Positions 39,909 to 48,123 of a DNA stretch of 64,000 bases are shown here, piece after piece; position 1 is the stretch's first letter, and each line of letters starts with the position of its first letter. Source of the stretch: Micavibrio aeruginosavorus ARL-13 (GTDB lineage: Bacteria > Pseudomonadota > Alphaproteobacteria > Micavibrionales > Micavibrionaceae). Made by a program: the position numbers and the translations under genes. Location of the stretch: positions 558,001-622,000 of the forward strand of contig NC_016026.1 in NCBI RefSeq assembly GCF_000226315.1, in the 5' to 3' direction. Under the pieces are notes generated by a model, which was given only the letters and a program-made list of their open reading frames with translations, did not search any database and was not told the origin of the DNA.

Positions 39909-40402
39909 TGACAGATTTTTGGTGTGAAAAATGCGAAGGACCGAAAGAACTGGTATGCCATTACAGGAGTGGATGCATGTTCGAGCAGGACAAGGCCATG
40001 CTTGCGGAAAAACTTGAAGAGATTTTTGAGCAAATTCCCTGTAACGATTTTTACGAAACTGGCTCAAAGTTCATTTGTAATCCGCCTGTTCTGGACACGG
40101 ACGAGGATTATGTTTTCGATTGCAGCGAAGTCGGGCAGGCTGATGCGGCTGGTGAGTTTCTGTCTGGGTACGGATTTTATGTGCTGGACATGGCAGATGA
40201 TGAATATGACGACATCAGGGAAAATTTTACGTCGTACAGACTTGGCGATTTGAATTTCATCATTTGCAATAACAAGCTGTTTTACAAGAAATTTGTTCTA
40301 GCTACACAGCTATCCGCAGAATTAAATCTTTTGAAAAAAGAAGATCGAATCCTTCTTTTTCAAGCGATTTTGTACGGAAAAATTCATGGGGAGGAAGTGT
40401 AA
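39905..40402 (+). CDS. Probable nucleotidyltransferase-like phage protein
   Basis: 165 residues. The segment GSKFICNPPVLDTDEDYVFD recalls the GS...D-x-D strand of MNT-type nucleotidyltransferases, and YRLGDLNFIICNNKLFYKKF followed by EDRILLFQAILYG resembles phage members of this group. Two cysteine pairs at the N-terminus (CEKCEGPKELVC) may bind zinc. Catalytic activity is not certain. Confidence 0.5.
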   Translation: MMTDFWCEKCEGPKELVCHYRSGCMFEQDKAMLAEKLEEIFEQIPCNDFYETGSKFICNPPVLDTDEDYVFDCSEVGQADAAGEFLSGYGFYVLDMADDEYDDIRENFTSYRLGDLNFIICNNKLFYKKFVLATQLSAELNLLKKEDRILLFQAILYGKIHGEEV

Positions 40403-40764
40403 TGACCACAGACCCGATACAGGCCGCGATTGATGCGCTGGAGAAATGCCGAAACTATCAAATAGGCGATGAGATTGATCGGATTGTATGTCCGGTAATC
40501 GAACAACTCCGCGCCCACCAGTCAGCGCAGGGATGGCAGCCTATTGAAACTGCGCCGAAGGATGGAACACCATTTTATGCACGATTTAAAACACCGTTCC
40601 GATGGTGGCCCTACAAGAAAGACGCCCAGCGACAGGGGTACCCAGAGGGGCGATGGCAGGAAATGAATGAATATGGTGGGTGGAAAAACACAGACATCGT
40701 GCCGGAGGAATGGATGCCGCATGAAAAACACGCCTCCACGATCAAAGCGGCTGGGGGTGAGTGA
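40402..40764 (+). CDS. DUF551-like phage protein
   Basis: 120 residues. The motif GWQPIETAPKDGTPFYARF, then WPYKKDAQRQGYPEGRW and EEWMPHE, is typical of DUF551-type proteins found widely in phages. Function unknown. The start codon shares its A with the preceding stop codon. Confidence 0.75.
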   Translation: MTTDPIQAAIDALEKCRNYQIGDEIDRIVCPVIEQLRAHQSAQGWQPIETAPKDGTPFYARFKTPFRWWPYKKDAQRQGYPEGRWQEMNEYGGWKNTDIVPEEWMPHEKHASTIKAAGGE

Positions 40765-40967
40765 TGTGTGAGCAAGAGCAACAGTTTGAGCAGCAATACT
40801 TTGAACAAATGCAACTCGAACAAGAATTGGATCAAGCCGCATCATTTCTGATGTCGCATGGGTTTTTAGTAATACCAAGAGAGGACATTGCTAAATTCAT
40901 GGGCCGATACTCAATCGTTCCTTTGCCTGACAATAACATCGTGAATGAAGATGAAATCCCTTTTTAA
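40764..40967 (+). CDS. Glutamine-rich small protein (67 aa)
   Basis: ATG 40764 overlaps the previous stop codon by one base and has a GGGGG run upstream. Glu/Gln-rich helix, then a short hydrophobic part. No family recognised. Confidence 0.55.
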   Translation: MCEQEQQFEQQYFEQMQLEQELDQAASFLMSHGFLVIPREDIAKFMGRYSIVPLPDNNIVNEDEIPF

Positions 40968-40979
40968 GGAGAAAGCAGA

Positions 40980-41078
40980 ATGACGTGTGTTTGTAAACGG
41001 TGCGGATTGTTCGATAGGCGAATTTTTATCTATTGCCAATCCTGCGCTGATGAACTTTGGAAAAAGTTATGGAGATAA
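40980..41078 (+). CDS. Mini zinc-ribbon protein (32 aa)
   Basis: ATG 40980 preceded by AAGGAG. The sequence MTCVCKRCG ... YCQSCADELW has two cysteine pairs in CxxC arrangement spaced to bind one zinc. Small size and strong ribosome binding site make it a likely real gene; function unknown. Confidence 0.55.
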   Translation: MTCVCKRCGLFDRRIFIYCQSCADELWKKLWR

Positions 41079-41082
41079 TAGA

Positions 41083-41148
41083 ATGATCGAAGCTTTAATG
41101 TACGTGGTAATGGGGTTCTTTGCAGGTTTATCGCGGCAGAAACAATGA
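41083..41148 (+). CDS. Tiny hydrophobic peptide frame (21 aa)
   Basis: ATG 41083 with GGAG upstream encodes MIEALMYVVMGFFAGLSRQK. It might be a membrane peptide or a leader that couples translation to the next gene. Weak evidence. Confidence 0.3.
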   Translation: MIEALMYVVMGFFAGLSRQKQ

Positions 41149-41158
41149 GAAAAAAGTG

Positions 41159-41395
41159 ATGGAAAATACACAAGCATCAATAGATCGAGTTTGCGAATAT
41201 CGCGGATTACCAAAAATAAAAAAAGGGCATCCATGCATTGTGGATGGTCATGAAGGCGTGATTGTTGGCGGAAATTCGTCCGCAAACTTCAACGTCGAAT
41301 TTCCCGTTAAACAGATCAGAAACTGCCATCCATACTGGCGAATGACCATATGGGACACAGGCGGAAACGTGGTTTACCAGAGCAAGGACGATTAA
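41159..41395 (+). CDS. Small beta-rich phage protein (78 aa)
   Basis: ATG 41159. Sequence ENTQASIDRVCEYRGLP, then KIKKGHPCIVDGHEGVIVGG, resembles small beta-barrel accessory proteins; family uncertain. The ribosome binding site is weak, consistent with coupling to the tiny upstream frame. Confidence 0.55.
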   Translation: MENTQASIDRVCEYRGLPKIKKGHPCIVDGHEGVIVGGNSSANFNVEFPVKQIRNCHPYWRMTIWDTGGNVVYQSKDD

Positions 41396-41396
41396 A

Positions 41397-42011
41397 ATGA
41401 CAAACGAAAATGAACTGATGCAGTGCCCGTTTTGTGGACATGTCCCAGTATTTTACGCGGTCACTCAACGTCTTGTTACTTGCAGATGTGACAACCCATC
41501 CTGCCTATTGGAGTTGTCATTTTTTTTCGAAACGTATGAAGAAGCCGCCGCCGCATGGAACACCCGCGCCGCCGCACCAAAACAGAATACACCCCCCACG
41601 CCTCTCAACGATGCGCACCTTGGAGACCTGAATCAACAGGATGATCCGCCGGACGCGGTGGAGAGGGGTGTTGATATTGAAGAGCTGAAGCGTGATGTGG
41701 TCGATTTACCCAGCGTGTACAAAATCGACAGCGTTCATCGTGCGGAACAATATGAGGACCGCCTCCGCGTTATAAACTATCTCCACCAGCGCGGACTGAT
41801 CAGTTGTCTATCAAATTCCGAGAAATCTGAACATCAAACGGGTTTGACCGTCACGGGTGAACAACAAGAACCGGAGTGGTTCTACCGCTGGGCGGCGCGG
41901 GCAACGGCTGGTAACTGCACGGCGGAGGAGGCAATCAGCATGATTTTCTGCTGTCCGTTCAATCCGTATGCGGACAATAACCCTTGGGAGAAAAAGCAGG
42001 AGGCGCAGTAA
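41397..42011 (+). CDS. Lar-like zinc-finger protein with unknown C-terminal part
   Basis: 204 residues. Residues 1-60 match the restriction-alleviation Lar family pattern: MQCPFCGHVPVF, a second cysteine pair, and EEAAAAWNTRA. The C-terminal 140 residues (about 75-204) are unknown, with helices and a cysteine near ISMIFCCPFNPYAD. Lar proteins modulate type I restriction; whether this one does is uncertain. Confidence 0.65.
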   Translation: MTNENELMQCPFCGHVPVFYAVTQRLVTCRCDNPSCLLELSFFFETYEEAAAAWNTRAAAPKQNTPPTPLNDAHLGDLNQQDDPPDAVERGVDIEELKRDVVDLPSVYKIDSVHRAEQYEDRLRVINYLHQRGLISCLSNSEKSEHQTGLTVTGEQQEPEWFYRWAARATAGNCTAEEAISMIFCCPFNPYADNNPWEKKQEAQ

Positions 42012-42514
42012 TGGCACACCCTGATCTTTTCCCAGAAACAAAGCCACCCAGAAAAAAGCCCCGTGTTTTGATGCACTTTATTGATGCGGGCAATGGCGAT
42101 GGCTTTGGGACACCGTATTGCGCGCAATTCCAGTGCCGTAAATGCGGACGCAAAAGCGATTGGTTTGGCTTCACAACCATAACTGAAATCAAGCGCGGGA
42201 TACCGTGCGATTATTGCAACGGTGTAAGAAAGCGCCGCCGCCTTGTCCTGCACGTCAAGGATATTTATTTCCAGCAGACGCTGGCGGGCCTGAAACCGTT
42301 TGAGTTCCGCCTGCGCACCCCGTACTGGACCAAGCGACTGGTCGGACAGCACTATGACGATTATGTCCTCATGTCGGGATACCCGGCAGCCGGGGACACC
42401 AGCAAGATTCTGGTCATGCCGTACCGCGGGTATGAGGAGCAGACCATCACGCATCCGCACTTTGGCGATGGTCAGAGGGATGTTTTTGCAATTATTCAGG
42501 AGGTGCAACAATGA
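42011..42514 (+). CDS. Zinc-binding ASCH-like domain protein
   Basis: From ATG 42011, 167 residues. N-terminal CxxC pair (CRKCGRKSDW) with a partner CDYCNGV, forming a zinc site. The C-terminal domain has RLVLHVKDIYFQQTLAGLKP and FEFRLRTPYWTKRL, the layout of ASCH/PUA-like domains that bind RNA or nucleotides. A possible role in phage RNA regulation is inferred only from the domain. Confidence 0.6.
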   Translation: MAHPDLFPETKPPRKKPRVLMHFIDAGNGDGFGTPYCAQFQCRKCGRKSDWFGFTTITEIKRGIPCDYCNGVRKRRRLVLHVKDIYFQQTLAGLKPFEFRLRTPYWTKRLVGQHYDDYVLMSGYPAAGDTSKILVMPYRGYEEQTITHPHFGDGQRDVFAIIQEVQQ

Positions 42515-42786
42515 CGGACAAGGCATTTTCAACACGGGCCCTCGCCGAACGCTGGGACTGTACCGAGGCCCACATACGCGGCATGATCCGTGGCGGGGCA
42601 ATTAAGGCGTTCCGGCTGGGCACGTTGTGGCGAATTAAATTGGAAGAGGTTGAAAGAATCGAATGCGGCTCAAGCAATACCGAGGAACATGGTGCGCTGT
42701 CTGGAATGACGGAAAAACAACCCGCCGCGCGTCCCTTCGTACCAAGGACCGTGCCATTGCTGAACAGCGCTTCCAAGGCTTCATAA
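42511..42786 (+). CDS. Excisionase-like HTH protein
   Basis: 91 residues. Residues 1-50 carry a MerR/excisionase-type winged HTH (TRALAERWDCTEAHIRGMIRG). Position immediately before integrase fits Xis. The C-terminal ~40 residues overlap the integrase frame by 124 bp. It probably directs excision at attL/attR. Confidence 0.7.
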   Translation: MTDKAFSTRALAERWDCTEAHIRGMIRGGAIKAFRLGTLWRIKLEEVERIECGSSNTEEHGALSGMTEKQPAARPFVPRTVPLLNSASKAS

Positions 42787-43622
42787 AGGAAGCCAGAACC
42801 CCATCGCGGACAGTGGCCGAGATATTTGCCGCCTATCAGGACGACAGGCAGGGCCGGGCCAGCCATGAGGGTTTGAAATATGTGTGGAAAAATATTAAGC
42901 CATATTTTGGCAACCTGACCCCGGAGCAAGTTGATCGCGGGCTTTGCCGGGATTACCGGGCATTCCGGAACAAGGCCGGAATATCAGATGGCACAATCCA
43001 CCGCGAACTGGGCATGTTGCGCGCCGCCCTGCGCTGGCACGATCCGAACACCAAAGCCGTGGTTGAATTGCCGTCAAAACCAGCACCCAAAGATCGGTAT
43101 TTGACCCGGGATGAATACCGGGCGTTATTGGATGCGGCGGAAACAAACCATATCCGGCTTTTCATCGTCATCGCGCTGGCCACCGCTGCGCGGGCCGGGG
43201 CCATTCTGGACATGACATGGGACCAGGTTGATTTTGACCGTGGCCTGATTCGGCTTTCGAAAGGGAAGGAATCGCGGCTTAAGGGCCGGGCAACCGTCCC
43301 GATGACGGCCCTGGCACGGGATGCGCTGGCGCAGGCCTATGAGGCAAGGGAAACGGATTGGGTGATTGAATGGGCCGGGAAGAACGTGGCATCGATTAAA
43401 ACGGGGTTCAGGCTGACCGTGCGCCGGGCCGGTCTTGATGGCGTCACACCTCATGTGTTGCGCCACACGGCGGCCGTATGGATGGCTGAGGCTGGAATAC
43501 CGATGTCAGAGATCGCCCAGTATCTGGGCCATACATCCACAATGGTGACGGAACGGGTTTATGCCCGATATAGCCCTGATTACCTGCGCGGGGCCGCTTC
43601 TGCCCTTGAGGTTCAAATGTAA
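42663..43622 (+). CDS. int: Prophage tyrosine integrase
   Basis: 319 residues. An N-terminal arm-binding segment, a core-binding domain (about 55-145) and a catalytic domain. The active residues are visible: Arg in ATAARAGAILDMTW, Lys in LSKGKESRLKG, HVLRHTAAVW (His and Arg), LGHTS (His) and Tyr in ERVYARYSPDY. It lies 61 bp from attR. It is predicted to catalyse integration into tRNA-Val. Confidence 0.93.
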   Translation: MRLKQYRGTWCAVWNDGKTTRRASLRTKDRAIAEQRFQGFIKEARTPSRTVAEIFAAYQDDRQGRASHEGLKYVWKNIKPYFGNLTPEQVDRGLCRDYRAFRNKAGISDGTIHRELGMLRAALRWHDPNTKAVVELPSKPAPKDRYLTRDEYRALLDAAETNHIRLFIVIALATAARAGAILDMTWDQVDFDRGLIRLSKGKESRLKGRATVPMTALARDALAQAYEARETDWVIEWAGKNVASIKTGFRLTVRRAGLDGVTPHVLRHTAAVWMAEAGIPMSEIAQYLGHTSTMVTERVYARYSPDYLRGAASALEVQM

Positions 43623-43627
43623 CAAAT

Positions 43628-43658
43628 GCACCCTATTTCTTTTTGAAACAGGATGTGC
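43628..43658. terminator. Imperfect hairpin after integrase
   Basis: GCAC...GTGC with an inner CCTATTTC/GAAACAGG-like stem (one mismatch) around a T-rich loop. It could terminate int or tRNA-Val transcription, but there is no good T-run, so weakly supported. Confidence 0.35.
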
Positions 43659-43683
43659 TTAATGCTTTGATTATAAAGGGAAA

Positions 43684-43733
43684 AGGATGGTGCGCAATAC
43701 AGGGATTGAACCTGTGACCCCTACGATGTCAAC
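43684..43733. other. attR: right attachment-site repeat
   Basis: 50 bases identical to 3582-3631. Together with flanking chromosome it rebuilds the full tRNA-Val gene, so integration does not disrupt the tRNA. Confidence 0.93.
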
Positions 43734-43762
43734 ATAGTGCTCTACCGCTGAGCTAATTGCGC
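43688..43762 (-). tRNA. tRNA-Val(GAC)
   Basis: Acceptor GCGCAAT/ATTGCGC, D-arm GCTCAGCGGTAGAGC, anticodon loop TTGACAT (GAC), T-arm with GTTCAATC, encoded CCA. The prophage supplies its 3' half. Confidence 0.95.
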
Positions 43763-43870
43763 GTCTTAATCCTAACGTCCGGTGCCGGCCAATTTTGTCC
43801 GCCGTAACCGAGGGTGAAAAAACCAGAAATCGGCATCGATGACAAGTGGTTTTTTACGGGAATGCGGGCT

Positions 43871-44227
43871 TTATGCCGCCAAAAGCTGCCCCACCTGATC
43901 CACCAGGTCTTTCAGGTGGAAGGGTTTGGACAGGATTTTGGCGTCGTTTTCGGCCCCGTTCTCGGCGGCAACAGCCGCAAAACCCGTGATAAACATGACT
44001 TTCAGGGTGGGCGCGACGGCCACGGCCTTGCGAGACAGTTCAATCCCGTCGATTCCGGGCATCACAATGTCCGAGAGCAGCAGGTCATAGGCCGGGTCGG
44101 TTTCGATGGTTTGCAGGGCCAGGATACCGTTTTCACATAATGTGACCGTGTGCCCCGCTTTTTCCAATGCCATCGCCAGAAACTGGCGCATTGATGCGTC
44201 ATCTTCGGCAATCAGAATGCGGGCCAT
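43871..44227 (-). CDS. cpdR: CpdR-like single-domain response regulator
   Basis: 118 residues, receiver domain only. Acidic pocket AEDD at residues 7-10, phosphoacceptor Asp53 in LLLSDIVMPGIDG, Thr in FITGFA and Lys in ILSKPFHL. The C-terminal LSKPFHLKDLVDQV strongly matches alphaproteobacterial CpdR, which in unphosphorylated form delivers substrates such as CtrA-pathway proteins to ClpXP. No output domain. Confidence 0.85.
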   Translation of the reverse strand: MARILIAEDDASMRQFLAMALEKAGHTVTLCENGILALQTIETDPAYDLLLSDIVMPGIDGIELSRKAVAVAPTLKVMFITGFAAVAAENGAENDAKILSKPFHLKDLVDQVGQLLAA

Positions 44228-44352
44228 GGGCGTATCCTTTGTGGGTGGGACGGGTGGTCAAATTACAATACGGGCCTGATGTGTCAACAGGGGGTGGTCT
44301 TGAACCAAGCCTTTCGCGCCTATATAGCAAAGGGCAGGGGAGACCATAAAGA

Positions 44353-45327
44353 ATGACCGCCACAGGATTGATTGCCGATATTGGCGCGACCAACGCCCGC
44401 TTTGCCTTAGTTCGTAATGGGGTGCGGAATGGCGCGCTGGAGAATGTGCAGGTTTTGAAATGCGCCGATTACGCCACGATCGTGGATGCGGCGCGGGCGT
44501 ATCTGGCCATGTGCGGCGCGCCGGATGTGCGGGCGGCCAGCTTTGCCATTGCCGGCCCGGTGACGGGCGACCATTTCACCATGACCAACCATCCGTGGGA
44601 TTTTTCGATTGAGCAAACACGCCTTGCGTTGGGGCTCGACCATTTCACGTTGATGAATGATTTTAAGGCCGTCGCGCTGGCCATTCCGCATTTGCACGAA
44701 ACGGATCGGCGGCAAATTGGTGGCACACAAACGCCAGTGAATGAATCCCCCATCGCTGTCATTGGCCCCGGTACCGGATTGGGTGTGGGGTCACTGGTCT
44801 GGGATGGACAGGCTTATCGTGCGATACCGGGTGAGGGTGGCCATGTCACCATGCCCGCAAAGACGCAGCGTGAATTTGATGTGTTTCAGGCCCTGCACGA
44901 CAAATACCGCCATATATCCGCCGAGCGCGTATGTTCGGGCAAGGGGTTGGTGAATATTTACAATGCCCTGCGTATTATCGACCACCGCAATGATTTGCCG
45001 GATCGTTCACCGGAGGAGATCAGCGCGGCCGCTCTTGATGGATCCTGCACACTCTGTGCCGAGGCTCTGCGTATGATGATTGCCTTCTTGGGCAGCATTG
45101 CGGGCAATCTGGCGCTGACGCTGGGGGCGGCGGGTGGTGTGTATATTGCGGGTGGAATTTGCGCACAACTGGGCGAGGCATTTTTCCAATCCGATTTCCG
45201 CGATCAATTTGAATCCAAGGGGCGGTTCCAATCCTATCTGGCACCCATTCCAACCTATCTGATCACGCATCCCTTCATTGCCTTTATCGGGTTACAGGCT
45301 GAATTAAAGCCGTTCTTGTGCGATTAA
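44353..45327 (+). CDS. glk: Glucokinase
   Basis: 324 residues. The ATP/phosphate motif LIADIGATNARFALV at the N-terminus, GPGTGLGVGSLVW, and GEGGHVTMP near the glucose-binding region are characteristic of bacterial Glk. It phosphorylates glucose to glucose-6-phosphate in the cytoplasm. Start ATG follows AGGGGAG. A BIME-like repeat lies just downstream. Confidence 0.93.
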   Translation: MTATGLIADIGATNARFALVRNGVRNGALENVQVLKCADYATIVDAARAYLAMCGAPDVRAASFAIAGPVTGDHFTMTNHPWDFSIEQTRLALGLDHFTLMNDFKAVALAIPHLHETDRRQIGGTQTPVNESPIAVIGPGTGLGVGSLVWDGQAYRAIPGEGGHVTMPAKTQREFDVFQALHDKYRHISAERVCSGKGLVNIYNALRIIDHRNDLPDRSPEEISAAALDGSCTLCAEALRMMIAFLGSIAGNLALTLGAAGGVYIAGGICAQLGEAFFQSDFRDQFESKGRFQSYLAPIPTYLITHPFIAFIGLQAELKPFLCD

Positions 45328-45340
45328 ACTCAATGATGTC

Positions 45341-45419
45341 GTCATCACCCGGTTTATCCGGGTGATCCATGCAGGGTTGTGGGCTGTTTATGGATTGCCC
45401 GGATAAACCGGGCAATGAC
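45341..45419. repeat. BIME-like pair of inverted REP-type hairpins
   Basis: Two 30-bp sequences, 45341-45370 and 45390-45419, in opposite orientation. Each folds into a nine-bp perfect stem (ATCACCCGG/CCGGGTGAT; ATTGCCCGG/CCGGGCAAT). They differ at only four positions, and these are compensatory within each stem. Lies between two convergent genes. Confidence 0.78.
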
Positions 45420-45433
45420 GAAAAAGAGTGACC

Positions 45434-46495
45434 TTAGCGCTTAATCGCGGCGGCGTGTTGCATGTCTGCAAACTGGTTTGCGGCTTGATCCCATGTGTAA
45501 TGGTGCAGGACGTGGGCATAGCGCCCTTCCGCTGTGCCGTGGCCCATGGCCTTGTGCGTGGCGATTTCGAGATTGTCGTCCAGCGCCCCCAGCGTGTCAT
45601 CGGTGACAATATCCATCGGGCCGGGCACGGGATAGGCGGCGATGGGCAGGCCGCAGGCCATCGCCTCGATCAAGACCATGCCAAACGTATCGGTTTTGGA
45701 TGGAAACACGAACACATCGCCCGCGCGGTAATGGGCGGCCAGATCGTGGCCCACCTGTTTTCCGGCAAAATGCACATTCGGATAATCACGCATTAAAGCC
45801 GGGCGATCCGGACCGTCACCGACAACAATTTTCGATCCGTCCCAATGCATGTCCAGAAAGGCGCGAATGTTTTTTTCAATCGCCACCCGGCCAACATACA
45901 GGGCCACAGGGGTTTTCATGTTTGGAATATTCGCAACCGGTGCGTTGTCATGCGTGCGGGGGTAGAAGATGTTTTTATCAATCCCGCGTGTGACGCGATG
46001 AAACGGCGTTTCAATGGCCCAGCCACGCAATTGATCCTCAATGCTTTGCGTCGTGGTCATCACAGCATGGGAATACGCATGAAATTTGCGGACCAGATAA
46101 ATACAAAAATTCCGCACAGGGTTATACAAAAACGGTAAAAATTTCGCGGCGCGCAGGGCGGTGTAATCCGGGAATTGCGTGTGATAGGCAGTGGTATAAG
46201 CCCACCCACGCGAACGGCATAATCCGCGCGCGGCCCAGCCCAACGGCCCTTCGGTCGCGATATGGATGGAATCGGGTTTCAGCGCGTCAATTTTTTGCGC
46301 CAATCCCGTGCGCGGGAACATCACCAGTTCAATTTCTCGATATCCCGGCATGGGGAATCGTTTGGGAAAATCGGCGGGGCCAATCACATGCACATCATGC
46401 CCCATCCGTTCCAGATCGGGGATCATCAATTCATAGGTCCGCACCACCCCGTTGATCTGGGGCTTCCAGGCGTCGCTGATGATAACAATACGCAT
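45434..46495 (-). CDS. GT4-family glycosyltransferase
   Basis: 353 residues from ATG 46495 (AGGA upstream). GT-B fold: N-terminal IVIISDAWKPQINGVVRTYE, the inter-domain ALYVGRVAIEKN, and the donor-site SKTDTFGMVLIEAMACGLP with EAMACG. Typical of hexosyltransferases acting on lipids or polysaccharides (mannosyl- or glucosyl-diacylglycerol types). Acceptor is unknown. Confidence 0.85.
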   Translation of the reverse strand: MRIVIISDAWKPQINGVVRTYELMIPDLERMGHDVHVIGPADFPKRFPMPGYREIELVMFPRTGLAQKIDALKPDSIHIATEGPLGWAARGLCRSRGWAYTTAYHTQFPDYTALRAAKFLPFLYNPVRNFCIYLVRKFHAYSHAVMTTTQSIEDQLRGWAIETPFHRVTRGIDKNIFYPRTHDNAPVANIPNMKTPVALYVGRVAIEKNIRAFLDMHWDGSKIVVGDGPDRPALMRDYPNVHFAGKQVGHDLAAHYRAGDVFVFPSKTDTFGMVLIEAMACGLPIAAYPVPGPMDIVTDDTLGALDDNLEIATHKAMGHGTAEGRYAHVLHHYTWDQAANQFADMQHAAAIKR

Positions 46496-46590
46496 GCGTT
46501 GATCCTGTATCAAAGAGGGCAGATGGACATAACGGGCAAAGCGGACTAGAGTCAATATACGGTCCATTTTTATGCTATGATAAAAGCACG

Positions 46591-48123
46591 ATGTCCTTGA
46601 TGTCCTTTTCTTTTTTCAGATTTATGCGCGGCACGGCCCTGGTGGTCGGGCTGGGGGTGTTGGCATCCGGCCCCATGGCGGGTTCGGCTGTGGCCCAGGC
46701 CCCCGTTCCGGGCCTTCCGGCCTGTGATTTAGCACGCGAAGCGATCGTGAATTTAAAGAAGCCGAATTTCGGCGTTCCGGTGGTTTGGGACGGTCTGTTT
46801 GGCGATGAATCCAAATTGATGCGTTTTTCCGCCGCGACGCCGCTGCCGTCGGGCAGCGTTCTGATCGCCGGGGAACATTTGAATGAAAAATTCGAACCGC
46901 TTCAAACGTTCATTGTTGAGATGAACAGCCGCGGGCGCGGCATTGGCGAAAAACGGATTCAAGCGTTGAAGGGGGAAAAGGTCACCGACCTTGTCCCCGT
47001 TGATCATGGGTATGTGGTGGCTAGCAATATTCTGGCCGGGGCCAATGATGAAAAACAGGTGCGGCTGTCGTGGTATGATGAAACACGCACTTATATCCGT
47101 GATCTGATTTTAAAAGATGCCGCCCACGATTTTGAATCCTACACCTTATTACCCGCGAACGAAGGAAACGGATTTATCGCTGTGGTCCATGCCCGCCCGC
47201 GTCAGGGTTCGATGGATGAACACGGTATTCTCTATCGCATCAGTGCGACAGGAAAAATTTTATGGAAGCGTGCCTATCGTTCCGGCGCGGCCAGTCTGAT
47301 GCACGGTATCGCCCCGGTGGGGGATAAGGGATATGTTGTAACGGGGCGTGAGCTGGCCGAAAATGGCCGGATTTCCGGTATGGCCATGGAAATCAACAAT
47401 GATGGAACGCTGGTGTGGCAACAACCCTATCCGCGCGGCGTTCATGCCCTGTTGCGCAAGGCCAGCGTGCGGGACGATGGCCGCGTGGTCATGGTCGGGC
47501 AAATTACACCGTTTGGTGAAACCTATTCCACCGCCTGGGTGATGGAGGTGGATACGAATGGCGAAATATTGTGGCAACGTTATTTCCCGCTGGGTGGAAA
47601 TGAAACTGACGCGCGCGGGGTTATCACCTATGACGATGGCCGCACGGTGGTGATGCTGAATGTGCGAGCGCGCAATGAATATGCTGATGATCGGGACCAT
47701 ATCCGGTTGCTGACCTTGTCGCCGCGCGGCGAAATCCTGCGGGATGAACCTTATGTCGAGGGACAGCATGCGCAAGCCAGCCAGATCAGCCTGGGGTATA
47801 AAAGCGAACGCGTCGTGATTGCCTTTGTTGAGGGCACCGCCGGGTCGTTGTTGCCGGACGAGGTTGTACTGATCACCGAACAGATTAAAAAACAAGGCCG
47901 CCGCACCGTTGGTGCCGATGGCAAGGTCGTTGAATCATATGTTGCGCCAGAAGAAGAAAAGATAGAAGACAAACCTGTAACGCTGCCTCCGCCGGAAACG
48001 GTGGCAACTGAAGAAAAGAAAGAGGATCCGTCCTTCCGTGGTTGGGTCTTTGTTGCAACGGCATTGGATCCGTACAAGGATCCGTGCCTGCCCCTTGAAA
48101 TTCCAAGAGTACAAGACAAGTGA
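46591..48123 (+). CDS. Exported beta-propeller-like protein
   Basis: 510 residues with a signal peptide (GTALVVGLGVLASGPMAGSA then VAQA). The mature part has repeated strand-turn motifs (GKILWKRAYRSG, GTLVWQQPYPRG, GEILWQRYFPLGG), the W-rich signature of PQQ/quinoprotein-like propellers. A long acidic, proline-rich tail follows. It is probably periplasmic. Its role is unknown; it overlaps the rluD start by 4 bp. Confidence 0.7.
   Translation: MSLMSFSFFRFMRGTALVVGLGVLASGPMAGSAVAQAPVPGLPACDLAREAIVNLKKPNFGVPVVWDGLFGDESKLMRFSAATPLPSGSVLIAGEHLNEKFEPLQTFIVEMNSRGRGIGEKRIQALKGEKVTDLVPVDHGYVVASNILAGANDEKQVRLSWYDETRTYIRDLILKDAAHDFESYTLLPANEGNGFIAVVHARPRQGSMDEHGILYRISATGKILWKRAYRSGAASLMHGIAPVGDKGYVVTGRELAENGRISGMAMEINNDGTLVWQQPYPRGVHALLRKASVRDDGRVVMVGQITPFGETYSTAWVMEVDTNGEILWQRYFPLGGNETDARGVITYDDGRTVVMLNVRARNEYADDRDHIRLLTLSPRGEILRDEPYVEGQHAQASQISLGYKSERVVIAFVEGTAGSLLPDEVVLITEQIKKQGRRTVGADGKVVESYVAPEEEKIEDKPVTLPPPETVATEEKKEDPSFRGWVFVATALDPYKDPCLPLEIPRVQDK

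Larger units (their letters stand above)
3582..43733. mobile_element. Complete-looking siphovirus-type prophage in tRNA-Val
   Basis: The element is delimited by 50-bp direct repeats (3582-3631 and 43684-43733) identical to the 3' half of tRNA-Val. A tyrosine integrase lies just inside the right repeat. The interior has the full set of modules: integration, immunity switch, early replication and recombination, packaging, head, long-tail genes with tape measure, and lysis. No essential structural gene looks broken, so it may be inducible. About 40.15 kb. Confidence 0.95.
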
